This document shows positions 52,075-61,180 of a stretch of 62,288 nucleotides of DNA, in pieces. The DNA is taken from contig SVRI01000013.1 in the NCBI GenBank assembly GCA_015064895.1, positions 1-62,288 of the forward strand, in the 5' to 3' direction. The notes under the pieces were generated by a model that made no database searches, was not told the DNA's origin, and was given only the letters and a program-made list of their open reading frames with translations. Both the position numbers and the translations under genes were made by a program. This DNA is from Oscillospiraceae bacterium. Its GTDB lineage: Bacteria > Bacillota > Clostridia > Oscillospirales > CAG-382. How positions within the stretch are numbered: position 1 is the first letter of the stretch; each line of letters begins with the position of its first letter.

Positions 52075-54975
52075 TTACTTATATATTCTGTAAAGGAATG
52101 TGACAACCGCACCTCTCGGGCAAAGTTCATTCGGATTTACATCAAGTCCCGTGCCGTCGAGAAGGCCTTCGGCAGCTGCCCATTCTTTTGCGTCAAGATA
52201 CCAGCCGTCTTTGCCCTGTCCCGTTGCCCGGTAAAGGAATGTGATGATATGTGCACTCGAGCAGTTTGCCTTGGGTGAAAATTCTGTCGCCGATGTACCT
52301 GCCGTAATACCCTGTTCCACTGCCCAGATTACTGCTTTATAATAGTAATCGGATTCTTTTACATCAGAGAAAGGGTTATTATCCGATTTGGGTTCGGGAC
52401 AGCCTGCGGCACGCCACATAAATGTTGCCACCTGTCCTCTTGTACAAGCCTCATCGGGTCCGAAGGCAGTGGCACTGATACCCGATGTAACACCGTTTTC
52501 GTATGCCCAGTTTACAGCATCATAATAGTACTTTGATTGGTCAACATCGGTAAATTCCGCGTACTTCTGAACTTCGGGGAATGTGTAGCTGATAAGTATG
52601 GATGTATCGTGAAACCGTTCGATATCACCGCTGTCTAAGGCAAAACCGTCAACCGTTGCACTGATGTTTTCCGCAAACTTGGCAGTATAATCCCAGCCTG
52701 AACGAATAGTGTCTATATACATTTTTACGGTATATTCCTTGCCTTCCTTGAAGGTGTCGTCATAATCCATATACTCGCCGTCTTCGTACCATGTAATGCT
52801 CTTGCAGTCGTAATAATTAGGAGCTGCAGACACAGGCTCGCGGTCTGCCGTCTTGCCGACTTCAGGAAAATCAACACCCGTCATGTTTATATAAGCAACG
52901 GTGATTTCTGATGTTCTTTCAATGTGTTTAACCGTCATAAGAGTACCGTCTGTTTCGTACTCGGCTTGTTCGCCGTTTACGATTACAACAGGGTTATACT
53001 GTGCATTCTGGTCTTTACTGAAGGTATATCCTTCATCTGCTGTCAGGAAGATTGTAACACGGTAGGCACTGTCACTTGCAAGAAGTTCATCCTCTGCAAC
53101 ACCGAAGTCGTTTGCGTAAAGTCCCCAGCGTATGCCGTTCTTTGTAAATTCGTCGCCGCCATCCGAGAAGCTTACGCCCGCACCGCTTATCAAGCCGAAG
53201 TATTCGGGACAATATCCTGTCTTGGGGTTTGGAACATTGATATTGATATAATCTATTCTGATTTTACCGTCGTCAACTTCGCCGTATGAAAAGTCGCATG
53301 TACGGCACTCATAGACTATCGAGCCGTCAACCTTTTCACCGTCAAGGAAGTCGTGTTCTTCATCAAAGAGCACCTTTTCGCAGACAGAGCACTGCATAAA
53401 ATGCCTGTCGTTGTCAAAGTGGATATGTTCGTCCTCGTTATAGGAGTGATTACATTCCAAGTCATACACCTTCGAGAAAAGTGTTGCCCTTCTCTTTGTG
53501 GCAGACAGCTCATACTCGCTTACCTTATCGCCCATTATTGAGAAATTGGGGGTTTCTGAGAATACATATCCGCTGTCAAGGGTAACTACAACCTTTGCCT
53601 GATATTTGCCTGCAACCATTGTTGTTTGGTCGTCGCAAAGCTCGTCGTTATGATACCATTCGACAGAAATGTTTCTGACACCCTCTGCATCGCAGGAAAG
53701 AATGTCGGATGAAAGCGTCATGCCGTAGGCATTTGTGCCGTTTATGTTGAGGTTCTTGATTTCTTTTTTACCCGATGTGCTGTCACCCGACATAAGCTTT
53801 CTTCTGTCGGAGTTTGACATATGGTGAGTAATAACAACCTCGGCAGAACCGTCATTACCTGTAGCATTAAGCTTTGCCCAATCGCTGACAGAGAGAACCT
53901 CACCGTTATATTCTACCGTATTTCTCTGGGGGTCAAGCATATCGGCACTGAGTCTTACGCTTCCCACATCCGATGCGGGATGATACTGATACCCGTATCT
54001 TTGTGCGTGTCCTATAACATAAGGGTAATAATAGCCGTAAAGGGTAACATTTATGGTAGGAACTGTAAGAACACGAAGGTGGTTCGTACTGAAAGTGCCG
54101 CTTTTTACCGTTACCTTTACATCCTTTTTTACGCCGAAAACATCGGCGTTTCCTTTGCCGTGGAACTCACCGCCATTGATAATAGTATTACCGCCCAAGA
54201 GTCGGAGGCACGCAGAACGTGAAAACTCAACGTCAACATCATTATCGTTATCTTTTACATATGTTTCAAGATTTGAAAAGCCTCTGCCGAGGAATATGCC
54301 GTCGTTTATGATAAGTGTACCGTCATTTAATGTAATACAGTCGCCGTTTATCTGTTGCCATGCGTATCCGTCAAATCTTGCACCGATTGCAAGACCAAGA
54401 ATTCCGTACTGTATGGTATACTCAAGCATGTGTCTTAAGTCGTAGACATCCCTGCCGTTATATATCCAATGTTTTTTTGATCTGCCTGCTTCGAGAGTAC
54501 CTCCATCTATTGTTACAATGCCGCCGTCAATCTCAAGCACGTTTCTGTATTCTACGTCGCTGTTGAAAAATTCCGGATATCCGTCTTCGTCGTGGGGATG
54601 GTCAATTTTACCGTAGCAGAAAAGCGTTCCCGAATGGTCACCGCTTGTGTCCTTGATGATAAGCTCTGCTCCCTTGGGTACGAAAATCATTGTGATTTCG
54701 GAGCCGTATTCTGCATTGAGTTCAACAGAATGTCCCGAAAGATTGAGAGTCTTTTTGCCTTGACCCATGCTTATCCAGTATGAGCCTTCGTCATTCACCG
54801 AGCATGTGTATATAATGTCCCCTGTAACAACAATATCGGCATCACCGTCGGCTTGCATGGCCTTTTCAAAGCCTTCGACTGTGTTTACTTCTATTTCTTC
54901 TGCAAAAACCAACATTGACAAAAGCATCGTCAATGCCATGGCAAATACCAATGTCAGTATCTTTTTCATTTTCAT
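52075..54975 (-). CDS. SLH-domain surface protein with beta-helix and C-terminal SLH triplet
   Basis: The 966-residue exported protein has a signal peptide ending near VFA/EE. The N-terminal third is strand-rich and pectin-lyase-like (GGIVTIDGGTLEAG, GNTIINGGEFHGKG). Residues about 505-570 hold paired CxxC/His motifs (CNHSY, CSVCEK, CRTCDF). Three SLH domains close the protein from about 803 (FTDVDQSKYYYDAVNWAYEN, FSDVKESDYYYKAVIWAVEQ, and a third). They should bind pyruvylated wall polymer. The ATG at 54975 follows TAGGTGA. It is the last gene of a four-gene operon, 13 bases after the DUF6935-like gene. Confidence 0.88.
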   Translation of the reverse strand: MKMKKILTLVFAMALTMLLSMLVFAEEIEVNTVEGFEKAMQADGDADIVVTGDIIYTCSVNDEGSYWISMGQGKKTLNLSGHSVELNAEYGSEITMIFVPKGAELIIKDTSGDHSGTLFCYGKIDHPHDEDGYPEFFNSDVEYRNVLEIDGGIVTIDGGTLEAGRSKKHWIYNGRDVYDLRHMLEYTIQYGILGLAIGARFDGYAWQQINGDCITLNDGTLIINDGIFLGRGFSNLETYVKDNDNDVDVEFSRSACLRLLGGNTIINGGEFHGKGNADVFGVKKDVKVTVKSGTFSTNHLRVLTVPTINVTLYGYYYPYVIGHAQRYGYQYHPASDVGSVRLSADMLDPQRNTVEYNGEVLSVSDWAKLNATGNDGSAEVVITHHMSNSDRRKLMSGDSTSGKKEIKNLNINGTNAYGMTLSSDILSCDAEGVRNISVEWYHNDELCDDQTTMVAGKYQAKVVVTLDSGYVFSETPNFSIMGDKVSEYELSATKRRATLFSKVYDLECNHSYNEDEHIHFDNDRHFMQCSVCEKVLFDEEHDFLDGEKVDGSIVYECRTCDFSYGEVDDGKIRIDYININVPNPKTGYCPEYFGLISGAGVSFSDGGDEFTKNGIRWGLYANDFGVAEDELLASDSAYRVTIFLTADEGYTFSKDQNAQYNPVVIVNGEQAEYETDGTLMTVKHIERTSEITVAYINMTGVDFPEVGKTADREPVSAAPNYYDCKSITWYEDGEYMDYDDTFKEGKEYTVKMYIDTIRSGWDYTAKFAENISATVDGFALDSGDIERFHDTSILISYTFPEVQKYAEFTDVDQSKYYYDAVNWAYENGVTSGISATAFGPDEACTRGQVATFMWRAAGCPEPKSDNNPFSDVKESDYYYKAVIWAVEQGITAGTSATEFSPKANCSSAHIITFLYRATGQGKDGWYLDAKEWAAAEGLLDGTGLDVNPNELCPRGAVVTFLYRIYK

Positions 54976-54988
54976 ATCAATCACCTAA

Positions 54989-55597
54989 TCAATAAATTTG
55001 TGCCCATTTATCTTCGGCTGCGGGAAGTCTGATTTCCGACAGGCACTGAATATCATTCAAAAACCACTGACCCGTGGAGGGCTTCTTTCTGAGTTTTATC
55101 GAACGCATATTGTCTGCACCCGAACTTTTTACCCAAAGTGTTGCCCAGTTTTCGTTGTCAAAGGAATAAGGATTTTCAAAAACCGATATGATATAAGGCA
55201 CAGACGGTGTATAACCATTCTGAGGCGATGCGCCTTCAAAATACGATAACGGAATATATTCCTTATCTGCAAGACGGTCCTTATAAAACTGCTTTTCATA
55301 TTCGCTGACATCTTCGGGACCTTTAAGAAAATTCAGCATCTCAATTGTATCATCGCGGCTCTGTCCATACCTGCAAAGTGCGGCAAGGGTGAGTGCTGCA
55401 GTTTTAAAGGCTGAATCGAGTGACGCTTCGGGAAGCGCCTTGAGTTCCGAAAGGTTTTTGGGAAGTGTTTTAAAGATGAACCTTTCCCCTTTATTACTGC
55501 CTTTACCGGTCTCACTTTCTGCATTTTTTACAGGCTTGCTATCTTTTGTTCTTATGGAATTGCCAATGGCTCTTTTTAAATCTTCAAAAAATCCCAT
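54989..55597 (-). CDS. DUF6935-like protein of unknown function
   Basis: The 202-residue protein has no signal peptide, so it is probably cytoplasmic. The segments LPKNLSELKALPEASLD, TAALTLAALCRYG, LNFLKGPEDVSEYEKQF, SYFEGASPQNGYTPSVPY and WVKSSGADNMRSIKLRKKPS match the pattern I remember for DUF6935; that naming is from memory. AGAGG lies before the ATG. It sits between two exported SLH proteins in one operon with gaps of 13 and 26 bases, which is odd for a cytoplasmic protein and hints at a role in their assembly or control. Confidence 0.72.
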   Translation of the reverse strand: MGFFEDLKRAIGNSIRTKDSKPVKNAESETGKGSNKGERFIFKTLPKNLSELKALPEASLDSAFKTAALTLAALCRYGQSRDDTIEMLNFLKGPEDVSEYEKQFYKDRLADKEYIPLSYFEGASPQNGYTPSVPYIISVFENPYSFDNENWATLWVKSSGADNMRSIKLRKKPSTGQWFLNDIQCLSEIRLPAAEDKWAQIY

Positions 55598-55623
55598 ACA
55601 TTTACCTCTTAAACCTTTATTGT

Positions 55624-57321
55624 TTAGTTCACTATATCGCTGCCGTCAATTTCAAAATAGTCCTGATATCTTAAAACCGTATCGCCGTCTACCGGTGTAT
55701 ATCCGTCATCAAGTCTGAATATGATTGCACAGTAGTCGCCCTTTGTCACAACGTCAATATTCTTGTCGAACATTTTAATCTCTTTTACAACGCCTATGGC
55801 AATAATTTTGCCGTCTCTTTCAACAGCCACAAACTCCTCGGGCTTAAGCATACCGTCATCAAGTCTACCCACAAGCTCATATATTCCTGTTCCTGCAAGA
55901 GTTCTCTGCTCAATCTTCATAGAGAAGGGTCCGTAAACGGCTGCTGTGGTAGAATTTACGGTATTTCCGTCGGCATCCGTTACCTTACAGTAAAGGGAAA
56001 GGCCTGTATGCTTATCGTTGGGGTTTGCGTAAACTGTCAGCTTTTCTGTCTGTGCACCCATTACTGCAAATGGGGTGTCAACAACTTCAAAGGTTTCGCC
56101 TCTGCCCTGGCGGTATTTCCACTGATATGTATAGGGGCGTCTTCCGCCGTTTGCCTTTACTTCAAGAGTACCGGGAGACATATAGCCTTCAACCTCAATG
56201 CTTACGGGCTGTTTTTCAATATAAATGCCGGTTATTTCTCCTTCCTCGATGAGGTATTTATCTTCGTACTCAAAGGAATCCTTATCCTTTTCGGGAACTA
56301 TAACGACAGCCTCGTTACCATCTTTTATTTCTACATTTTCGCCTTCGGTATAGGGCTTATCATCACCGTTTTCCTTGTACTTGCAAACAGTGCAGACACC
56401 GTCTTTGAAGGTATGTTCTTCTTCATTTATGATATCTTCGCACTTCGTACATTCTTCCCAATGGAACCACTTGTCGTTATCCATTTCATAATCGTGCTTA
56501 CATCCAACCTCAACACTTTCCTTATCGCCAATTTCGACATTTCCTGCCATGGTGAACTCAACTCTATCGTTTTTGTCCATCATTCTTGCGATAATTACCG
56601 CAACCTCGCTTCTCTTGATATTGGCTTCGGGGTTGCAGTTGTGAGCTGCATCGACACCCGTTACGATACCCGAACGGTAGAGCTTATAAACGTAGTGTGC
56701 ATAGGTTGCCGATTCCTTTACGTCAAGGATACTGCCGTTTGGAATCTCGTTGATTTCACCGAAGGCTTCTTCGGGAAGAGCATTTGCGAAAATTTCCATG
56801 TAGCCTGCTCTTGTTGCATTTTCGGAATAATTAAATTCCCTTGTTATAATCTTGTTTTTCTCGCAGTATTCAACATAGGGCAAATACCAGGGACTGCCGT
56901 TTGTAAGTGTGACCTTGCCCTCAACATATACCTGATGCATACAAGCGGCAAGCTTTACGGCTTCTGCATATGTAAGAAGGTCGTCAGGCTTGAATTCGTC
57001 TGCCGTCTTTCCGTTTATAATACCTGTACCCACAGCCTTTACTATTTCATCGTGATACCACGCAGTTTCCTTTACATCCTTGAAAGGATTTACAAGCTGC
57101 TTATATCTGCATACGGTACACACACCGTCCTCGAATGTATGCTCACCAACACCAAAACGCTCAAAGCAAACGATACATTCTTCAAAGTGGCACTCTTCAT
57201 CTGCCGTCTTGTTGAAAACATGCTCGTGCTCGCCCTCACCTCTGATTTCCTCTTCGGGATTTGCAAGTACGGGAAGTACAAGCATCGCTAAAACTAAAAC
57301 TATTGACAAAATCTTTTTCAT
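55624..57321 (-). CDS. SLH-domain surface protein with N-terminal SLH and Cys/His modules
   Basis: The 565-residue protein has a signal peptide (MKKILSIVLVLAMLVLPVLA). Residues about 32-75 form a Cys/His module (HEHVFN, CHFEECIVC, EHTFEDGVCTVCRYK), then SLH domains to about 255 (FKDVKETAWYHDEIVKAV, ANIKRSEVAVIIARMMDKND). A second Cys/His module repeats EEHTFKDGVCTVCKYK near 315. An Ig-like domain follows (YMSPGTLEVKANGGRRPYTY, YQWKYRQGRGETF). GGAGGG precedes the ATG. It is 16 bases after the 797-residue relative. It is probably held to the wall by SLH. Confidence 0.88.
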   Translation of the reverse strand: MKKILSIVLVLAMLVLPVLANPEEEIRGEGEHEHVFNKTADEECHFEECIVCFERFGVGEHTFEDGVCTVCRYKQLVNPFKDVKETAWYHDEIVKAVGTGIINGKTADEFKPDDLLTYAEAVKLAACMHQVYVEGKVTLTNGSPWYLPYVEYCEKNKIITREFNYSENATRAGYMEIFANALPEEAFGEINEIPNGSILDVKESATYAHYVYKLYRSGIVTGVDAAHNCNPEANIKRSEVAVIIARMMDKNDRVEFTMAGNVEIGDKESVEVGCKHDYEMDNDKWFHWEECTKCEDIINEEEHTFKDGVCTVCKYKENGDDKPYTEGENVEIKDGNEAVVIVPEKDKDSFEYEDKYLIEEGEITGIYIEKQPVSIEVEGYMSPGTLEVKANGGRRPYTYQWKYRQGRGETFEVVDTPFAVMGAQTEKLTVYANPNDKHTGLSLYCKVTDADGNTVNSTTAAVYGPFSMKIEQRTLAGTGIYELVGRLDDGMLKPEEFVAVERDGKIIAIGVVKEIKMFDKNIDVVTKGDYCAIIFRLDDGYTPVDGDTVLRYQDYFEIDGSDIVN

Positions 57322-57337
57322 ATTTCTTTCCCTCCGT

Positions 57338-59731
57338 TTATCCCAATATTACTATTGTTTCATCTTTCGGTATTCCTCTTTTTTCAAGGCTGACAGAAGC
57401 GGGTGTTTCAAATCTCAGACGCGCTTCCTTTGAAGTCACCTTTCTTCCTGTAGCGTCCTGTACAATACAGCGGAACCTTATATCGCCCGTGTATTTGAAT
57501 TTATGTGCAGTTACCGATAGGATTGAGATCTTATCTATTGACGAAACGCCGTCGTCACCTTCAAGGCTTCTAACATCTACAAATTCGCCGTCGGTTTCAT
57601 TACACGCTATCTGCCAGGTGTAGGTGTAGGGTTCTTTACCGCCTTCGGCTTTAAGGTCAAATTCAGCACCGTACACTCCTTCGGAAAGGGTTATATTATC
57701 TACGGGGTGTTTTGTTATATACACGGATTTCGGGAGAATTCGTGCTTCGGCTGAAACAAGTTTCTTTCCTCTTGAATCGGTGACAACACATCTTACTCTT
57801 GCGTGGTCCTGGAACATGGACATATCAACATCAAGCTCGAGAGTCGTTGTGTCATAGCCTCTTGCCCATGTGTCCACCGCTTCTATTTCCACAAAATCCT
57901 TATGGTTATCGGTTTTAATTTCCCACTGATAGTCTACAACCTTAATGCCGTCTGTAGCCAGAGCCTTTGCTGTAAACTGTACCGTCTCTCCGTATTCTGC
58001 GTATATGTCGTACGGAATCTTATAAAAACGAACATCTTCAATCGGCATAATTCTCGTCGCATTTGGTGCATAGGCTGTATTTCCGTCGGCATCTGTTACA
58101 AGACAGCGCCATTCAAGGGTGTAATGCAGGTAGTTAACTGCGGGTATTGTAAGTACAGATTCATCAATTCCCCACAGGTTCATACCATTGCTGTCTGTTA
58201 CGGTATTGAAATCGTTTTCATCCACAAGGGATATCTGCCACTCGTATGTATAAGGCTGTCTTCCGCCTATAGCAAAGGCTTCTATTTCCACTTCATCATA
58301 ACCGTTTGCGTATACTTCTTTATATTTCTGATAAACATTAAGAGGAGCTTTGACGACGAAGTTTTTGTGCTGACTGAGCAACTTATCTACCGTTTCTTTG
58401 CCGTAAGTTTCTGTAAGTAAATCAAAGTCTTCCGGAAGCAAATCTTTAAACAAAAGCCCGACATTATTACCGGTGGTTGCCTCATCGAGTTCTTTTTTGA
58501 ACATTTCCATTCTGTCTACATACGCAAAATAGAAACCACCAAGGCTTTCGGAATAGAGAAAAACCGCCTGTCCTTTCTTTAAAGAACCGCTTCCGACTCT
58601 TGTGACAAGAATAAATCCGTCCTGATATTCGGTGAAGCTTTCGGGGTCAACAACACCCACAAAAATCGGCTCGGGTGTTTTTACACGGTTCGACTGCACC
58701 TTGCTTCCAAGGGCATCCGTCACTTCGCAGTAGAATGTCGCTTCGAGATAAGGGTTATCAAGGCTGAAGGTAAATTCAAGTGTGTCTGTACCGGTACCGC
58801 CGATATATTCGCCGTCTTCGAGAGCTTCATCACCGTATCTTACATCACGCCTGTACCACCTATAGCTGTAAGGCTCTTTACCTCCGTCTGCGACTGTCCA
58901 GTAATAAACAGTTTCACCCTCATCTGCATTCTGCTTGTATACAGGCTGACCGATGACCGAAAGCTCGGGGTACATATCGGGAGTTTCTACAACCTCACTG
59001 TCGTCAACCTTTGGTTCTTCAGGTTCTTCGGGTTCCTTTTCAGGCTCTTTATCGGGTTCTTTCTCCGTCTCGTTTTCGGGTTCATTTTCGGGTTCGGATC
59101 CTTCCCCTATACCAAAGCTAACCCTTTTATCCGCATTCATCATTCGGGTAACAATTGCCGCAACCTCAGAACGCCTGATATTATCATCGGGTTTACAATT
59201 ATGCTCGGCATCCACACCCTGAAGTATGCCTGCACGGTAAAGCTTATAAACAGCATCCGCATATGACTTTGAAGACGGAACATCGGGAATAGAGTCATCG
59301 GGAACGTAGTTTATCTCTTCAAGGGCATAATCGGGAAGTGCATTTGCAAAAATTTCCATGTAACCCGACCTTGTGGCATTATCGTTATACACATAACGGT
59401 CAGCCTTTCTCTGTGAAAAAATGTCATTATCGACACAATACTCAACATAAGGCATATACCAGGGAGTACCGCCGTTTATGGAAATGTTGCCCTCCATATG
59501 GAACTGGTGCATGCAAGCCGCAAGCTTTATAGCTTCTGCATATGTGAGGTTGTCGTTGGGCTTGTACTCGGTATCACTTTTACCGTTTACTATGCCCGTT
59601 TCAACAGCACCCTTTACATCTTCATAGTACCATGCCGATTCAGGTACGTCGGTAAATTTCATCGCATTTGTACAAATTGCAAGACACACAACAGTCGCAA
59701 GTACCAAAGCAAATGCAAAAACTCTTTTCAT
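57338..59731 (-). CDS. SLH-domain surface protein with acidic linker and Ig-like repeats
   Basis: The 797-residue exported protein has a signal peptide, SLH domains from about 26 to 195 (FTDVPESAWYYEDVKGAV, DNIRRSEVAAIVTRMMNADK), then a Glu/Pro repeat linker at about 205-250 (PENEPENETEKEPDKEPEKE). Several Ig-like units follow with the recurring pattern GGxxPYTYxWQ and WRCLVTDADGNTA. The acidic linker may span the wall. ATGAGGA stands before the ATG. It is the first gene of the four-gene SLH operon and faces the membrane LuxR gene across a 349-bp spacer. The ligand of the Ig-like part is unknown. Confidence 0.88.
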   Translation of the reverse strand: MKRVFAFALVLATVVCLAICTNAMKFTDVPESAWYYEDVKGAVETGIVNGKSDTEYKPNDNLTYAEAIKLAACMHQFHMEGNISINGGTPWYMPYVEYCVDNDIFSQRKADRYVYNDNATRSGYMEIFANALPDYALEEINYVPDDSIPDVPSSKSYADAVYKLYRAGILQGVDAEHNCKPDDNIRRSEVAAIVTRMMNADKRVSFGIGEGSEPENEPENETEKEPDKEPEKEPEEPEEPKVDDSEVVETPDMYPELSVIGQPVYKQNADEGETVYYWTVADGGKEPYSYRWYRRDVRYGDEALEDGEYIGGTGTDTLEFTFSLDNPYLEATFYCEVTDALGSKVQSNRVKTPEPIFVGVVDPESFTEYQDGFILVTRVGSGSLKKGQAVFLYSESLGGFYFAYVDRMEMFKKELDEATTGNNVGLLFKDLLPEDFDLLTETYGKETVDKLLSQHKNFVVKAPLNVYQKYKEVYANGYDEVEIEAFAIGGRQPYTYEWQISLVDENDFNTVTDSNGMNLWGIDESVLTIPAVNYLHYTLEWRCLVTDADGNTAYAPNATRIMPIEDVRFYKIPYDIYAEYGETVQFTAKALATDGIKVVDYQWEIKTDNHKDFVEIEAVDTWARGYDTTTLELDVDMSMFQDHARVRCVVTDSRGKKLVSAEARILPKSVYITKHPVDNITLSEGVYGAEFDLKAEGGKEPYTYTWQIACNETDGEFVDVRSLEGDDGVSSIDKISILSVTAHKFKYTGDIRFRCIVQDATGRKVTSKEARLRFETPASVSLEKRGIPKDETIVILG

Positions 59732-59770
59732 GACACATCCTCATTTCTTCTTTGTTGTTTTCCCGAGGCA

Positions 59771-59799
59771 TTGACGGGAGATAAAATATATGTTATAAT
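59771..59799 (+). promoter_or_regulatory. Sigma-A promoter of the membrane LuxR gene
   Basis: TTGACG (59771-59776) and TATAAT (59794-59799) are 17 bp apart, giving a leader of about 275 bases before the ATG at 60081. Confidence 0.75.
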
Positions 59800-59818
59800 A
59801 TAATAAATATATAATATA

Positions 59819-59876
59819 GGGGTGGTCTTTGGAGCTGTTGGTGCAGCTGTGAAGACTTCGTGAAAGTCATCACCCT
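59819..59876 (+). other. Candidate three-way-junction leader RNA
   Basis: GGGTG (59820-59824) pairs with CACCC (59871-59875). Inside it lie AGCTG/CAGCT (59833-59848) and GACTT/AAGTC (59854-59868) hairpins. This compact fold sits at the 5' end of the predicted transcript. It does not match a riboswitch class I know. Confidence 0.45.
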
Positions 59877-59938
59877 TCACTTACAGATGCCCCTTAATTT
59901 TGTCTTGGACAAAGCAGATGTCTCTATCCATCTATCCG

Positions 59939-60048
59939 TCTGCAATATTATTATAATATTGCAGCAAGCAAAAGTCCCCACACCAAACGCAAATTTTGGG
60001 GTGGGAAACGAGACTTTTACAAAAAAACGGGGTGGGGTTTGGGGTGGG
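59939..60048 (+). other. Hairpin and G-quadruplex-like tract in the LuxR leader
   Basis: CTGCAATATT and AATATTGCAG form a palindrome. Downstream, GGGG-T-GGGG-TTT-GGGG-T-GGG (60029-60048) fits a four-run G-quadruplex, with another GGGG-T-GGG at about 59998. A C-rich TCCCCACACCAAA (59975-59987) could pair with the G runs instead. Such G richness is exceptional in this AT-rich DNA. Confidence 0.5.
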
Positions 60049-60080
60049 ATGCCTGAATTCAGTCCGATGAAGGGATTTTT

Positions 60081-61130
60081 ATGAAAAAGTTTATTTTATA
60101 CACATCCTTGCTTCCAATTTTGCTTCTTGCGGGATGTACGTCAGTCGGAGACAAGACAATGGGAATAAATATTATTTATGCCTTTACTGCCATTGTTTCA
60201 CTGATTTTGCTGCTTGGGTATATCCTTATGATGAAAAAAAGAGAACCGTGGTTCGTGCTTCTCTTTTCATCGGTTGTTGTGGTAAACATAGGTTATTTTT
60301 GGCTGTCGGTTTCAAAAACTGTCGAAGAAGCACTTTGGGCTAACAGGTTATCATATCTCGGCTCGGTCATTCTGCCGCTGTCAATGCTCATGATAATTCT
60401 GGAAGTTTCACGTCTGAAGTACACAAAACGTATACTGTTTCTACTTGTCCCTATATCGGTTTTTGTCTTTCTTGTAGCGGCAAGCCCGGGGTATTTAGAC
60501 ATTTATTACGAGAGCGTTCGACTTGAGCATATAAACGGTGTTTCTGTTCTTGAAAAGGACTACGGACCGTGGCATCAGATATATTTGTTCTATCTCATTT
60601 CATATTTTGCGGTTATGATAGCAATTATCATACACGGCAGAATCAAAAAAACAATTGAATCTACTGCCCACGAAGTGATACTTCTTATCGCCGTTTTCGT
60701 AAACATCTGCGTATGGCTCCTTGAACAGCTTGCCAACATAGAATTTGAATTTCTGTCGATTTCCTACATAATTACAGAGCTTTTTTTGCTGGGTCTTTAT
60801 CTTGTGATTCAAGACAATGCACGTATTGCGGCGGAGCTTCGAAGTAAAACAATCTATGAGCAGTCGGTTAAAACCGCAAGCGATAAAACAACCTCGGAGT
60901 TTGATGAAAAATGCAAATATCTTCATGACCACATTTCTTCTCTGACACCGACAGAGCATGCAATTTTCGTACTGTACACCAAAGAACTGTCTACAAAAGA
61001 AGTTATGAAGGAAATGAACATAACCGAAAACACTCTCAAATATCACAACAAGAATATTTACTCCAAGCTTGGTGTTTCATCAAGAAAGCAGCTTATTGAA
61101 TACGTAAAAGCCCTTAAAGGAATCGAATAA
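60081..61130 (+). CDS. Membrane-anchored LuxR-type regulator with seven-helix N-terminus
   Basis: The 349-residue protein starts with a hydrophobic helix (whose LLAGC is an imperfect lipobox), then about seven membrane segments to residue 235, resembling the sensor found N-terminal to some histidine kinases. A LuxR helix-turn-helix follows at about 285-349 (LTPTEHAIFVLYTKELSTKE, TENTLKYHNKNIYSKLGVSS). It has no kinase or receiver domain, so sensing and DNA binding are in one chain at the membrane. GAAGGG stands before the ATG. It is divergent from the SLH operon, which I infer to be its target. The leader is long and structured. Confidence 0.83.
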   Translation: MKKFILYTSLLPILLLAGCTSVGDKTMGINIIYAFTAIVSLILLLGYILMMKKREPWFVLLFSSVVVVNIGYFWLSVSKTVEEALWANRLSYLGSVILPLSMLMIILEVSRLKYTKRILFLLVPISVFVFLVAASPGYLDIYYESVRLEHINGVSVLEKDYGPWHQIYLFYLISYFAVMIAIIIHGRIKKTIESTAHEVILLIAVFVNICVWLLEQLANIEFEFLSISYIITELFLLGLYLVIQDNARIAAELRSKTIYEQSVKTASDKTTSEFDEKCKYLHDHISSLTPTEHAIFVLYTKELSTKEVMKEMNITENTLKYHNKNIYSKLGVSSRKQLIEYVKALKGIE

Positions 61131-61136
61131 ACAAAA

Positions 61137-61165
61137 AAAGGAACAGGTCTCGATCTGTTCCTTTT
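61137..61165. terminator. Bidirectional terminator
   Basis: AAAAGGAACAG and CTGTTCCTTTT form an 11-bp stem with A and T flanks between convergent genes. Confidence 0.85.
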
Positions 61166-61180
61166 AATATAAGCTTGGTA

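Noticed and set aside
56008..57291. 427-residue antisense frame opposite an SLH gene
   Set aside because: The sense strand has a signal peptide, SLH and Ig-like domains; the antisense frame lacks any recognisable domain or ribosome binding site.
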